Notes: generated from the letters alone by a model not told the origin. 64,000 bases of DNA from Paracoccus sp. MBLB3053 (GCF_031822435.1 NZ_JAVQLW010000001.1:186001-250000), one strand, 5' to 3'. Counted from the first letter of the stretch, positions 53,280 to 61,883 are shown. Program-made: numbers and translations.

Positions 53280-55903
53280 CCTTCACTGCTTAAAAATGGC
53301 GCTTGCGCCTCCTCGCACGCGCGGCCCTCCCATCTCGCATCGAGCCACTGCTGCAACGGCTGGATCGCATCGCTCCAGCTGCGCGCATCACGCTCTGCCG
53401 CCCGCGACACGCGCTGCAAAAGCGCGCGGTCCTGATCCAGGGCCAGTATCTGCGTGATGAACAGTTCCTCGCAATTTTCCTCGGGCATGACGAAGCCGTT
53501 CGAGCCATCCTCGATCGCTTCGCGCATCGCGCCCACATCCGTGGCGATCACGACGACGCCGCAACGCTGCGCTTCCAGAACCGAAAGCGGCAGCCCCTCG
53601 TAAAGCGAGGGCAGCACGACGACATCCGTTTCGGCAAGCAGCTCGGTCAGCGCTTCGGGGCCGCGGACCGCGCCAAGCATCCTGGTATGCTTGGGGAAAC
53701 CGAAACCCCCGCCCGCCTCGTTGATGACGGATTGTCCGGCGATCGAAAGCTGGATCGAGGGCGCGCGCAGGGCCAGCCCGTTATAGATTTCGACCAGACG
53801 ATGGACGCCCTTCTGCGGATCAAGCCGCCCCATGAACAAGACGCGCAGCGGCCCGTTGGCCTTGGCACGGGATCTTCTGCCTTTCAGCACGCTCGCGATC
53901 CTGCTCGGCGCCAGGGGATAACCGGGTGCATTGACCACCGGGCAAAGCTTTTCGCGGGGAATGCCGTTCGCGCCCAACCAGTAGCGCAGCGATTCCGAAC
54001 AGGTCAGGAACAGGTCATAGGCATATTCATAGGCCAGCGCGAGCTTCGGCGGGCCGTATCCCCGACCATAGATGCTGCGTTCCAGCAGATGTTCGTGGTC
54101 GATCATGATCGTGCCCTGCCGCCGCAGCCGGTCTGCCACCTTGTGAAGGGCACCGGAATGCGCGTTGATCACGACATCCATCGACGAAAGGAGCCCGCAA
54201 AGATCCGCGCGTTCATGCGCGTTGCCCCAGCTTGGCTCGGCAGTGCCCAGGAACTCGGGCCCCGTCCAGTCGATGGTGCTAGGATCGGGCAACCAGTTCA
54301 CGGTCGAGAACGCCTCGAGCGTCCAGACATCGCGATGGATCGGGCGGTCGCTGGCGACCACGAGATGCACCCGATCCCCGGCCGCGGCGAATTCGCGTGC
54401 CATGCTGGCCGCGACCTTCTCGACCCCGCCGAAATCAAAGATGGGGAGCACGAAGGCAATGTCACGGCGTCCTTTCTGCTTCAGAAGCGGAAACACGACC
54501 CCGCCCGATGTCGCCTTGCGCGGGATCTCCGACGCCATGGCGCGCGACGCGGCCCCTCCGGGTTCGCGCCACGACCAGCGCTGACTTAAGGCGGCCCGGT
54601 AACGGCTGCGTAACAGGGTGAAAAGGAAATTCCGGAAAACCTCGTTTCCGGCATCGCTATAGGGTTTCGGTTGGGAAATGCCGTCCAGCGCCATGTCCCA
54701 GCTTGAAACCTGATGCGGGCAGGGCACGCGATCGACGTCGCGAACCCAGTTCGCGTCGCGGTCAACGATGATCCTTCGCAGCTGCTCAAGGGAAACGATG
54801 ACCCCATCCGCAGCGCGTTCGGGATTGCCCGCATCGTTTCGAATGGCGTGGCTTCCCTCGGCGGAATCAAGGAAGAAAAGTTCATAATCCGGATACCAGT
54901 TCCGCCGGGTCGAACGCCGCTCGCAGTTCCAAAGGAAATTGCGCAGCACGCGTGCCTCGGCCAGGCGCGCGGTCACCCCCTCGCGCAGAAACACGAAATA
55001 GGCCGGGACATGATGGGAATAGGGATCGCCGAGATGCGCGAAAAGCTTGCGTTCCAGTTCACCGATCGCGACGGTTTCGCCCCGTTCCGGGTCAGTACAC
55101 AGCAGGGCAGTGTCGTCGCTGCCCTCGATGATCGCGTAGCGGGGGAACTGCTCTGCCTCGAGCGCCAGAAGGGAACGGGTCGAAAACAGCCAGCTATGCT
55201 TCTTTTCAAGAAAGCGCCGCAACTCGCCGTCGACATCATGCGAGTTCGACAACATGCTGACCGGGCGCTTGCGGTAAAGCAGCATGGGCTGGGCAAAGGG
55301 CTGGCCGCGGAACCCCTTGCGCGAAGCCGAAAGCCAGAAGTCCCAATCCTCGTATCCCTGCCGCATCGCCTCGTCGAAACGGATGCCCGCTTCGAAGACG
55401 CGGCGGCGGATCAGGCTTCCTGCCTCGCAGATATTGATATGGGCGTGGAAAAGCAGCGAGGGTTCGCGCTCGGTGACATAGTTGCCCTTCTGGCCGAAAA
55501 AGTCGAAATCCGGATAGAACCAGTCCTTGTCGGGATAGGTTTCCAGAACCTGTCGCATGGCCGCGCTGGCGCCCTCTGCCAGCATGTTATCCGCATCCAG
55601 AAGCAGGATGCCGGCAATGTCGGGGTCGATCTCCAGGGCGCGATCGATGCCGCGATTGCGCGCTCCGCTAAGCCCAGCGTTCGGGATCTCGATCGCGTGC
55701 ATCGCCTCGCCCAGCACGGCCTGCCAAGCCGCGATGCTGGCGCGGGTTTCCTCATAGCGGCAACCATCGTTCACCACGACTATTCGCCGGATCACGCCAT
55801 GGGCCAGTTCGCGCTGCACGGCACCGATCGCATCGTCAAGAAGAACGGGATGACCCTTGACCGGGATGACGACGCTGATCTGATCCCGCGCGCGCTTGGT
55901 CAT
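53276..55903 (-). CDS. bifunctional GT2-GT4 glycosyltransferase
   Basis: An 875-residue two-domain enzyme. The N-terminal GT2 domain (about 1-270) has ISVVIPVKGHPVLLDDAIGAV, VVVNDGCRYEET, NAGLSGARNRGID, the metal motif DADN at 103-106 and EDWDFWLSASRKGFRG. A linker leads to a GT4 domain (about 490-860): VFPLLKQKGRRDIAFVLPIF, LRVLFMGRLDPQKGVHRLVEIY, and LPSLYEGLPLSVLEAQRCGVV with the E-x7-E donor motif. One polypeptide could add two sugars in sequence. It overlaps its neighbours by four bases on both sides. Surface polysaccharide or glycoprotein assembly is likely. Confidence 0.9.
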   Translation of the reverse strand: MTKRARDQISVVIPVKGHPVLLDDAIGAVQRELAHGVIRRIVVVNDGCRYEETRASIAAWQAVLGEAMHAIEIPNAGLSGARNRGIDRALEIDPDIAGILLLDADNMLAEGASAAMRQVLETYPDKDWFYPDFDFFGQKGNYVTEREPSLLFHAHINICEAGSLIRRRVFEAGIRFDEAMRQGYEDWDFWLSASRKGFRGQPFAQPMLLYRKRPVSMLSNSHDVDGELRRFLEKKHSWLFSTRSLLALEAEQFPRYAIIEGSDDTALLCTDPERGETVAIGELERKLFAHLGDPYSHHVPAYFVFLREGVTARLAEARVLRNFLWNCERRSTRRNWYPDYELFFLDSAEGSHAIRNDAGNPERAADGVIVSLEQLRRIIVDRDANWVRDVDRVPCPHQVSSWDMALDGISQPKPYSDAGNEVFRNFLFTLLRSRYRAALSQRWSWREPGGAASRAMASEIPRKATSGGVVFPLLKQKGRRDIAFVLPIFDFGGVEKVAASMAREFAAAGDRVHLVVASDRPIHRDVWTLEAFSTVNWLPDPSTIDWTGPEFLGTAEPSWGNAHERADLCGLLSSMDVVINAHSGALHKVADRLRRQGTIMIDHEHLLERSIYGRGYGPPKLALAYEYAYDLFLTCSESLRYWLGANGIPREKLCPVVNAPGYPLAPSRIASVLKGRRSRAKANGPLRVLFMGRLDPQKGVHRLVEIYNGLALRAPSIQLSIAGQSVINEAGGGFGFPKHTRMLGAVRGPEALTELLAETDVVVLPSLYEGLPLSVLEAQRCGVVVIATDVGAMREAIEDGSNGFVMPEENCEELFITQILALDQDRALLQRVSRAAERDARSWSDAIQPLQQWLDARWEGRACEEAQAPFLSSEG

Positions 55904-57276
55904 TGCAGGATGGCCTCCTGGCGATCGCTCCGCCCGATCCGAAAACCGCGGAAGAGCCCCCAGCTCATGTCATTGGGCCGATCGCTTGCCAGCGAGGCGG
56001 CAAGGATGATGTCGGCCTTGCCCTCGATCGGCTCGATCGGAATGCAATGCGCCTGCGCCCAGCCATGGGGCGGAACGCCGATGACCCAGGGGCCCAGCCG
56101 ACGCTGCCAGTAGCCGTCTTCGTCGACGAGCCCGCTTGGCGCCACACCGATGCTGAAGTTCAGGTTCGGCGAACGCGGGTGACCGACATTGACCAGCGCC
56201 GAGATATGGGAAAGCGCCGGCAGTTCGACGTCACGGATGATGGCGCAGACCGGGCCCTGCCGCGACGGGTGAACCATGATCGCATCTTCGTTTTCCCAGA
56301 ACTGCGTCGAGATATGATCGTTGGCCAGGTTCGGGACCGAGAAAATGCTTGGCTCGGGAAGCGCGCCGGGTGAGATGAAGTTCGATTCCCCGATGCTCAC
56401 GAGACGGCCCCGTGCAGTGACGGGCGCGCATTGCGGCAGCTTCACACCGGGAAGCGATTTCCAGGCACGCAAGGCAAGGGTTTGGTCCTTGGCGTTCATG
56501 CCGTTGACCTTCACCCCGAAATGCGGATCAGGCACGGCATTGCCCAGCCCCAGCAGCAGAGGCTGGGTGCCGCTCCAGCTGATCTCAAGCTGGCAATCGC
56601 GCTCGACGCCAAAGATCGGCTCGGGCGTGGTGAACCGCAGCCAGCCGGTTTCGAGCCCGGTATCTGCGAGATTTGCATGCAGCCCATGGCGCTGCCCCGA
56701 CGCGTCTACCAGAACGGCCTGAAGCCGGCTTGAAAATGCCGCGACGACCTCGGGCAGCCAGAGATCGACGGCGGATACGCCCACATCACTGATCGGCAGC
56801 ATCTGCGTCACCGTCTCTCCGGGCGAAATCGACAGGATCTCCCCTGCCGGGTTCCACACCAGCGATTGCAGGAAGCGCGGATTGCCGAGGCCGTAAAGGA
56901 AATCCTCGACGCCCTTGAAATTCGCTTCAAGCGTCTGGATTTCCGACCTAAGCACCGAGGCCGCCATGCGCGACGTTCCTGCATCCTTCTGGCTGGCCTG
57001 CACCTGGTCGATGAGCAGTTCGATGATCCGTGCGGCGGCACCCGCCGGTTCGGCCGGGTCAAGCTCGATCCTGGGCAGCGTCGTCAGTTCCTCGGGCAAG
57101 CTCGCGTCAAATCCGGCAGGCAGGACGACGCCGGCAGCACGACGGCCCAACAAGGATTTGAGCGCCTTGCGATCGAATTCCCGCAGATCCGTGAACAATG
57201 CAGCGCCGTCAGGAAGGAACGATGAAACCTGAGGTTTCAGATCTTCATGCACAAAGAAAACGGTGGGCATTGTCAT
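55900..57276 (-). CDS. unrecognised ~458-residue protein leading the glycan operon
   Basis: The start at 57276 is chosen because GGAGG lies five bases upstream, and the TVFFVHEDLKP segment then follows. The first ~120 residues look like an alpha/beta domain (RIELDPAEPAGAAARIIELLIDQ), a coiled-coil stretch follows (VLRSEIQTLEANFKGVEDFL), and the rest is beta-rich with Gly-Trp pairs. It may correspond to a DUF6212-type family, but I am not certain. No signal peptide is seen. As the first gene of the operon it could organise the glycosyltransferases. Confidence 0.7.
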   Translation of the reverse strand: MTMPTVFFVHEDLKPQVSSFLPDGAALFTDLREFDRKALKSLLGRRAAGVVLPAGFDASLPEELTTLPRIELDPAEPAGAAARIIELLIDQVQASQKDAGTSRMAASVLRSEIQTLEANFKGVEDFLYGLGNPRFLQSLVWNPAGEILSISPGETVTQMLPISDVGVSAVDLWLPEVVAAFSSRLQAVLVDASGQRHGLHANLADTGLETGWLRFTTPEPIFGVERDCQLEISWSGTQPLLLGLGNAVPDPHFGVKVNGMNAKDQTLALRAWKSLPGVKLPQCAPVTARGRLVSIGESNFISPGALPEPSIFSVPNLANDHISTQFWENEDAIMVHPSRQGPVCAIIRDVELPALSHISALVNVGHPRSPNLNFSIGVAPSGLVDEDGYWQRRLGPWVIGVPPHGWAQAHCIPIEPIEGKADIILAASLASDRPNDMSWGLFRGFRIGRSDRQEAILQ

Positions 57277-57908
57277 GAAAACCTCCGGCGAATTCAGCTG
57301 ACACCCGGCACGGGATGTCGGGTTGTTACCCTGAGGCAGCGAAGTGACAAAGCCGTGTCGCCTGAGCACCCGACGAAAGATCTAGCCCTTGCCGGATCGG
57401 CAAGCGTGGAAACGGCCAAGGGGAACCGTTCGATCAGTCTTTTGCCGCACGACAACGATGTTCTTCCAGTTAGCTCTCGAGTCCCGAAAACTGATACGAA
57501 GAATGCAAATTTCGGTCAATACGAACGACGCCCGCCGGTTAAGACTTTGTTCCTCAGTTTTGGGCAGACAATCAGCGATAGCAGATCACCAGTACCCGGA
57601 ACGATGAAGAAATCTGCATGTAATTCCCACGATTACCGAGATTTAAACGAAGCCTGAGGCGCGGGGCCCAAGCTTGGCCGGTTTCCGCCTCTCTGCACGA
57701 ACTGCAACCAGTTGGTGAGAAATGGGGCAGTCCCTGATACCTTGCGCAATGACTGCGGCCGGGTGCCAGAGCGCGGAACATTTCGCCCTGTCGTGATGTT
57801 TGTTACGGTGAATCTCGCATTTTCCCGGGAAAGTCAGATGCCGCCATCCGCCCCGAACCCGCTGCGGGACATGCCCCTCGCCAGGCGCCGCAAAGGCCCG
57901 AGCGCGGC
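57277..57908. other. non-coding intergenic region between divergent operons
   Basis: 632 bases separate the leftward glycan operon from the rightward pterin-like operon. It is less GC-rich than its surroundings, especially at 57,440-57,650, and must hold both promoters. Short open frames here lack ribosome-binding sites and coding character. I saw no tRNA, riboswitch or strong terminator. Confidence 0.6.
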
Positions 57909-58847
57909 ATGACCGCATCGGCGCTCTGGTGCATCGCCCCTGGCGAGGTGGAAATTCGGCCAGGCACGGAGGGAGCGGGAACGCTTGTCGAAACCGCCTT
58001 CACCGGGATCAGCCGCGGCACGGAACGGCTCGTCAGCGAAGGCCGCGTTCCCCGCGACGAATGGCACCGCATGCGCGCGCCTTTCCAGGAGGGAGATTTT
58101 CCCTTCCCTGTCAAATACGGATATTCGGCCGTCGGGGTCGCGCAGGACGGCCGCCATGCCGGAAACCCCGTTTTTGCCCTTTTCCCCCATCAGGATCGTT
58201 TTCGGCTGCCCGAGACGAACCTGATCCCGCTTCCGCCACGCGTTCCGCCGGAACGTGCGGTGCTCGCCGCGAACATGGAAACGGCGTTGAACATCATCTG
58301 GGACAGCCAGGCGGGTGCGGGTGACCGCATCGCGATCATTGGCGCGGGGCTTGTCGGGCTGCTCACCGGCTATCTGGCGGCCCGGCTTCCGGGCGCCGAG
58401 GTCACGCTGGTCGATCCCCTGCGGCAACGTGCGAGGCCCGCCCGGAACCTGGGATGCGAATTCGCGATCAGCCCGCCTGCCGGGCAGGACGTCGTCATCC
58501 ATTGCAGCGCAACGCAAGCAGGGCTCGCCTCGGCAATCGATGCGGCGGGTCCCGGCGCGGTGGTCGTCGAGGCAAGCTGGCATGGGCGCGGCCTGACGGC
58601 CCTGCCCCTGGGTGGCGCCTTTCACAGCCGCAGGCTGAGGCTTATCAGTTCGCAGGTCGGAACCCTTCCTTCCGAGCGGCTTCCGCGCTGGACGACGCGC
58701 CGCAGGCTGGAAAAGGCGCTCGAACTTCTGGCCGATCCCGTGCTCGACCTGCTGATTTCGGGGGAAACGGCGCTGATGGATCTCCCGTCCGAATATCCCC
58801 GCATCCTTGCCGATCCGGATACCCTCTGCCACCGCATCCGCTTTTGA
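57909..58847 (+). CDS. MDR family dehydrogenase without zinc-binding cysteines (BchC-like)
   Basis: A 312-residue medium-chain dehydrogenase/reductase. The Rossmann loop is IAIIGAGLVGLLTGYLAA near residues 140-157. The N-terminal segment reads FTGISRGTERLVSEG, where zinc enzymes carry a Cys ligand. No structural-zinc Cys cluster exists, so it is a zinc-independent type related to BchC and similar oxidoreductases. It opens a plus-strand four-gene set, with the PTPS-like gene starting 13 bases after its stop. Its ATG lacks a strong ribosome-binding site. The substrate is unknown. Confidence 0.8.
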   Translation: MTASALWCIAPGEVEIRPGTEGAGTLVETAFTGISRGTERLVSEGRVPRDEWHRMRAPFQEGDFPFPVKYGYSAVGVAQDGRHAGNPVFALFPHQDRFRLPETNLIPLPPRVPPERAVLAANMETALNIIWDSQAGAGDRIAIIGAGLVGLLTGYLAARLPGAEVTLVDPLRQRARPARNLGCEFAISPPAGQDVVIHCSATQAGLASAIDAAGPGAVVVEASWHGRGLTALPLGGAFHSRRLRLISSQVGTLPSERLPRWTTRRRLEKALELLADPVLDLLISGETALMDLPSEYPRILADPDTLCHRIRF

Positions 58848-58860
58848 ACCAGGAGAGACC

Positions 58861-59256
58861 ATGTTTGCCGTCGAAGTCCGCGACCATATCATGATTGCCC
58901 ACTCCCTGCGCTCGCCCGTCTTCGGGCCAGCCCAAGGCGTCCATGGGGCAACCTTCATCGTCGATGCCGCCTTCTATGCCACCGATCTTGATGCGGAAGG
59001 ACTGGTTGTCGATATCGGACTGGCGACCGAGGCGCTGTCTGAAGTGCTGGCACCGCTTCGTTACAAGAACCTTGACGAAGCCGCGGAATTCGCCGGACAG
59101 TTCACCACGACCGAGTTCCTCTGCCGCCATATTTTCGATCAGCTGGCAGCCCGCATTCGCGGCGGAGAGATGGGCGATGCGACCCGCGTCACGCGGCTGC
59201 GCATCACGCTGCACGAAAGCCATGTCGCACGCGCCTGGTTCGAACGAGAGGTCTGA
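58861..59256 (+). CDS. PTPS/QueD-fold protein lacking canonical catalytic residues
   Basis: About 131 residues from ATG 58861 behind GGAGAGACC. The fold (6-pyruvoyl-tetrahydropterin synthase / 6-carboxytetrahydropterin synthase) is supported by the N-terminal RDHIMIAHSL, GVHGATFIVDAAFYATDLDAEGLVVDIG, the TTTEFLCRHIFDQL helix and the C-terminal LRITLHESHVARAWFE with its Glu. Compared by eye with E. coli QueD, the zinc HGH motif reads HGA, the catalytic Cys is Ala, and the Asp-His pair reads Arg-Tyr. Normal pterin synthase chemistry is unlikely; a ligand-binding or altered enzymatic role on a pterin-like substrate fits better. Confidence 0.78.
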   Translation: MFAVEVRDHIMIAHSLRSPVFGPAQGVHGATFIVDAAFYATDLDAEGLVVDIGLATEALSEVLAPLRYKNLDEAAEFAGQFTTTEFLCRHIFDQLAARIRGGEMGDATRVTRLRITLHESHVARAWFEREV

Positions 59257-59258
59257 TC

Positions 59259-60026
59259 GTGTCTTTTTCCGCAGAATGGCTCGCGATGAGGGAAGCGGCG
59301 GATCAGTCTGCGCGCGACCCATATCTGCTTTCTCTTGCTGCGGATGCCGCGGGCCCCGACCCCTTGGTGCTCGATCTCGGCTCGGGAACCGGAGCAATGA
59401 TGCGAGCGCTTCGGCCCCATCTGCCGGCCTCTGCGTCATGGCGTCTTGTCGATCATGACCCGGCCTTGCTTTCTTACGCCTCGAAAGCGACCCAGAGGAA
59501 TATCGAATGCCTGATGCAGGATCTGGGGAATGTCGATGCGCTTCCGTTGGAGGGGGCGACGCTCGTGACGGCTTCTGCGCTGCTTGACCTCATGCCTGCG
59601 CGATGGATTTCCGCCCTGTCGCGGCGGCTGCTCGACGCAAGGCTGCCGTTCTATGCCGCCCTGTCCTATGACGGCTGCATGGAATGGGATCCAATGCTGC
59701 CTGACGACGTTATTGTAACGGCGGCCTACAATCGCCATCAGAAACGCGACAAGGGGCTGGGGCCTGCGCTTGGCCCGGATGCCGGGCGACAGGCCGTCGA
59801 GACGTTCCGGCTGGCCGGGTTCCAGGTCCTTCGAGCGGATAGCAACTGGGATCTCGGAATCGAACATGCCGGACTTCAGCGAGAATTGCTTCAAGGAATT
59901 GCGACAGTCGCCGCCGAGGCGGGCCTGCGCGACGCGCAGGAATGGGCGAGCCTCAGGATGGCGCGGATCGAGACAACCCGCTGGGAGATCGGCCATGTCG
60001 ATCTGCTGGCCCTCCCCCCCGGCTAG
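59259..60026 (+). CDS. class I SAM-dependent methyltransferase, GTG start
   Basis: A 255-residue protein starting with GTG at 59259, two bases after the PTPS-like stop. The SAM-binding motif VLDLGSGTGAMMRAL lies near residues 36-50, followed by WRLVDHDPALL (acidic residue for the SAM ribose) and LVTASALLDLMPARWI. The later region, with PDDVIVTAAYNRHQKRDKGLG, is family-specific. It probably methylates an intermediate or product of the surrounding pathway. It is tightly packed between the PTPS-like and RibD-like genes. Confidence 0.85.
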   Translation: MSFSAEWLAMREAADQSARDPYLLSLAADAAGPDPLVLDLGSGTGAMMRALRPHLPASASWRLVDHDPALLSYASKATQRNIECLMQDLGNVDALPLEGATLVTASALLDLMPARWISALSRRLLDARLPFYAALSYDGCMEWDPMLPDDVIVTAAYNRHQKRDKGLGPALGPDAGRQAVETFRLAGFQVLRADSNWDLGIEHAGLQRELLQGIATVAAEAGLRDAQEWASLRMARIETTRWEIGHVDLLALPPG

Positions 60027-60029
60027 ACC

Positions 60030-60860
60030 ATGAAAGACAACGCGGTCATGCGCTCGGTCGAAGTTACCCCACGCATCTGGAACCACATTCTGGCCATCAG
60101 GAACGGGGCACGCCCGCCGGGCGATTTCGGCTGGACGAAAGCCGAGCGCGCGGCACTGGCCCTTTACGGCCCCGTCGCGCGCCGAGATGGCGATGCGCGG
60201 GTCGTGGCGCAGATCGGGCAATCCCTCGATGGCCGGATCGCCACGGTTTCCGGAGATTCGGCCAGCGTTTCGGGCCCGGACGGGCTGGCGCATCTTCATC
60301 GGCTCAGGGCACTGGTCGATGGCATCGTGATCGGCGTCAAGACTGCGCTTCTGGACAAGCCAAGGCTTACCGTTCGTCTTTGCACGGGTCGGAACCCGGC
60401 ACGCATCATCATCGACCCCAAGGGCCGCCTGCCCGATGACGCCACGGTCTTTCGCTCGGACGGAGCACGCCGGATCGTGGTTCAGGGGATCGACAGGCCC
60501 AGGCCGCATGGCGTCGAGATCCTGCGGCTGGGCGCACGCGCTGGCTGGATCAACCCGGCCGAGATCCTGCCGCGACTTCAGGAAACCGGCCTTTCGTCGA
60601 TCCTCGTCGAAGGCGGCGGGACCACGATTGCCGGTTTCCTCGAGGCCGGGCAGCTGGACCGCATGCAGGTTTCCGTCGCCCCCCTGATCATAGGAGCGGG
60701 GCCGCAATCCCTGACGATGAGCTCGGCCGTCACGAGACTTTCGGACGCGCTTCGCCCGCCCACCTCGTTCTATGCCATCGGCAGCGACATCGTCTTCGAT
60801 TGCGTCATTCCCCGGCTGACCGAGGGCGTGGAGCAGACCTGCGTCGCGTCGCCGATATGA
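60030..60860 (+). CDS. RibD C-terminal-type reductase
   Basis: A 276-residue protein with the riboflavin-pathway reductase domain (RibD_C) and no deaminase domain. The domain begins RVVAQIGQSLDGRIAT near residue 56, then DGIVIGVKTALLDKPRLTVR, NPARIIIDPKGRLP, and SILVEGGGTTIAGFLEAGQLDRM. In riboflavin synthesis the domain reduces a ribosylamino-pyrimidine sugar with NADPH. The ~50-residue N-terminal extension is unusual. It is the last intact gene of the set; its stop is 76 bases before the IS remnant, so a longer operon may have been cut here. Confidence 0.85.
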   Translation: MKDNAVMRSVEVTPRIWNHILAIRNGARPPGDFGWTKAERAALALYGPVARRDGDARVVAQIGQSLDGRIATVSGDSASVSGPDGLAHLHRLRALVDGIVIGVKTALLDKPRLTVRLCTGRNPARIIIDPKGRLPDDATVFRSDGARRIVVQGIDRPRPHGVEILRLGARAGWINPAEILPRLQETGLSSILVEGGGTTIAGFLEAGQLDRMQVSVAPLIIGAGPQSLTMSSAVTRLSDALRPPTSFYAIGSDIVFDCVIPRLTEGVEQTCVASPI

Positions 60861-61016
60861 TCAGGGAAGGTGGCGGACACCGGGATCGGCACGAAGACTG
60901 TCGGGCGAGAAAAGGTGGCTGATCCACCTGTGATCTGCTCTGATCCCCGGAAACCGGACCGTTTGAACCTGGAGTTTTCCGCTACGCTTTCCCGGCCGGG
61001 AGAGGAGCGGAATCGT

Positions 61017-61297
61017 ATAAAGGCGAGCAAGTTTTCGGACGCGCAGAAGGCGTTCACCCTGAAGCAGGGCGAGGAAGGAACCCCAGTAGCCGAGATCTGC
61101 CGCAGTTGAAGCGTCAAGCGATTGATCCAGGGGATCGATCGCAGCGCCCAACGGGATCAGCCAGCCGACCTACCTTGCTTGGAAGAAGAAATATGCCGGA
61201 CGAGATGCGGCGGCTGAAGCATCTCGAGGACGAGAACGCCCGCCTGAAGAAGATCGTGACCAACCTGACCTTGGACCGGGAGATGGTGAGCATGTGA
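61017..61297 (+). pseudogene. IS3-type transposase OrfA remnant
   Basis: The likely start codon at 61017 is ATA, and GAGGAGCGG precedes it. Frame one reads KASKFSDAQKAFTLKQGEEG and then TPVAEICR before a stop at 61107. A second frame gives GISQPTYLAWKKKYAG, and a third gives EMRRLKHLEDENARLKKIV and LTLDREM. Put together these are the helix-turn-helix and leucine-zipper parts of OrfA, split by two frameshifts. It cannot make a working protein. Confidence 0.85.
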
Positions 61298-61334
61298 ACG
61301 CCACTGGTTCGAGAGAACATGCGAACGGAGGTCA

Positions 61335-61724
61335 TTCGCCGAAAGCCCTGAAGCCTGGTCGCAAGCGCGAAGTCGTTCGCGGGATGTGCAGCGGTGTCGA
61401 TCCGGACGGCCTGTCGCCGAAGACGATCAGGGTCGATCAGGGAACAGAGTTCGTGTCGCGCGACATGGATCTCTTAGCCTACCAGCGCGGCGGCGTCCTC
61501 GGCTTCTCGCCCCTGGAAAGCCGACCGACAATCCCTTCATCGAGAACAGCAAGCTGAGGTCTGAGTGCTTGGACACACGCTGGTTCATGAGCCCTGCGGA
61601 TGCGACCGAAAAGCTGGAGGCTTGGCGTAGGTACTAGAACGAGGAACGGCCACACGGCTCGATCGGTAACAAGGTTCCGATCATGCTGACGAAATCGGGG
61701 GGCGTCACCAACCCGTCCCCCTGA
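61335..61724 (+). pseudogene. IS3-type transposase OrfB (integrase core) remnant
   Basis: The first ~15 codons (LKPGRKREVVRG) are joined directly to the C-terminal part of the rve integrase core: PKTIRVDQGTEFVSRDMDLL, the DDE Asp-x-Gly region. A shifted frame continues GKPTDNPFIENSKLRSECLD, TRWFMSPADATEKLEAWRRY, a TAG at 61635, and NEERPHGSIGNKVP. Most of the core is deleted, one frameshift and one stop are present, and it is inactive. Confidence 0.85.
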
Positions 61725-61883
61725 GCGAAGCCAGAAGACTCTGCCTTCGGGCGGTAGAAAGTTCAGGGAGCAGAGCAGGCCGTGGCGCACCTACATCAGA
61801 GCGCGGCACGTTTCTGGCTGAGGTCATGGTGGTGAGTTCGGTGTTCGTTCGGAAGGGGGCCGAATTCCCTCGAACGCGGAGAT

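Larger units (their letters stand above)
60936..61777. mobile_element. decayed IS3-type insertion sequence
   Basis: Imperfect terminal inverted repeats are visible: TGCTCTGATCCCCGG from 60936, and the complement of TGCTCTGCTCCCTG ending at 61777. Between them are remnants of both IS3 reading frames, broken by frameshifts and a large internal deletion. About 840 bases remain, where intact elements of this kind are about 1.2-1.3 kb. No clear target duplication flanks it. Confidence 0.75.

Noticed and set aside
54713..56113. A 466-residue plus-strand frame opposite the GT2-GT4 gene
   Set aside because: It is antisense to a gene with clear catalytic motifs and has no family features.
57277..57908. 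Small open frames in the large intergenic gap as genes
   Set aside because: They lack ribosome-binding sites, overlap each other on both strands and show no coding composition.
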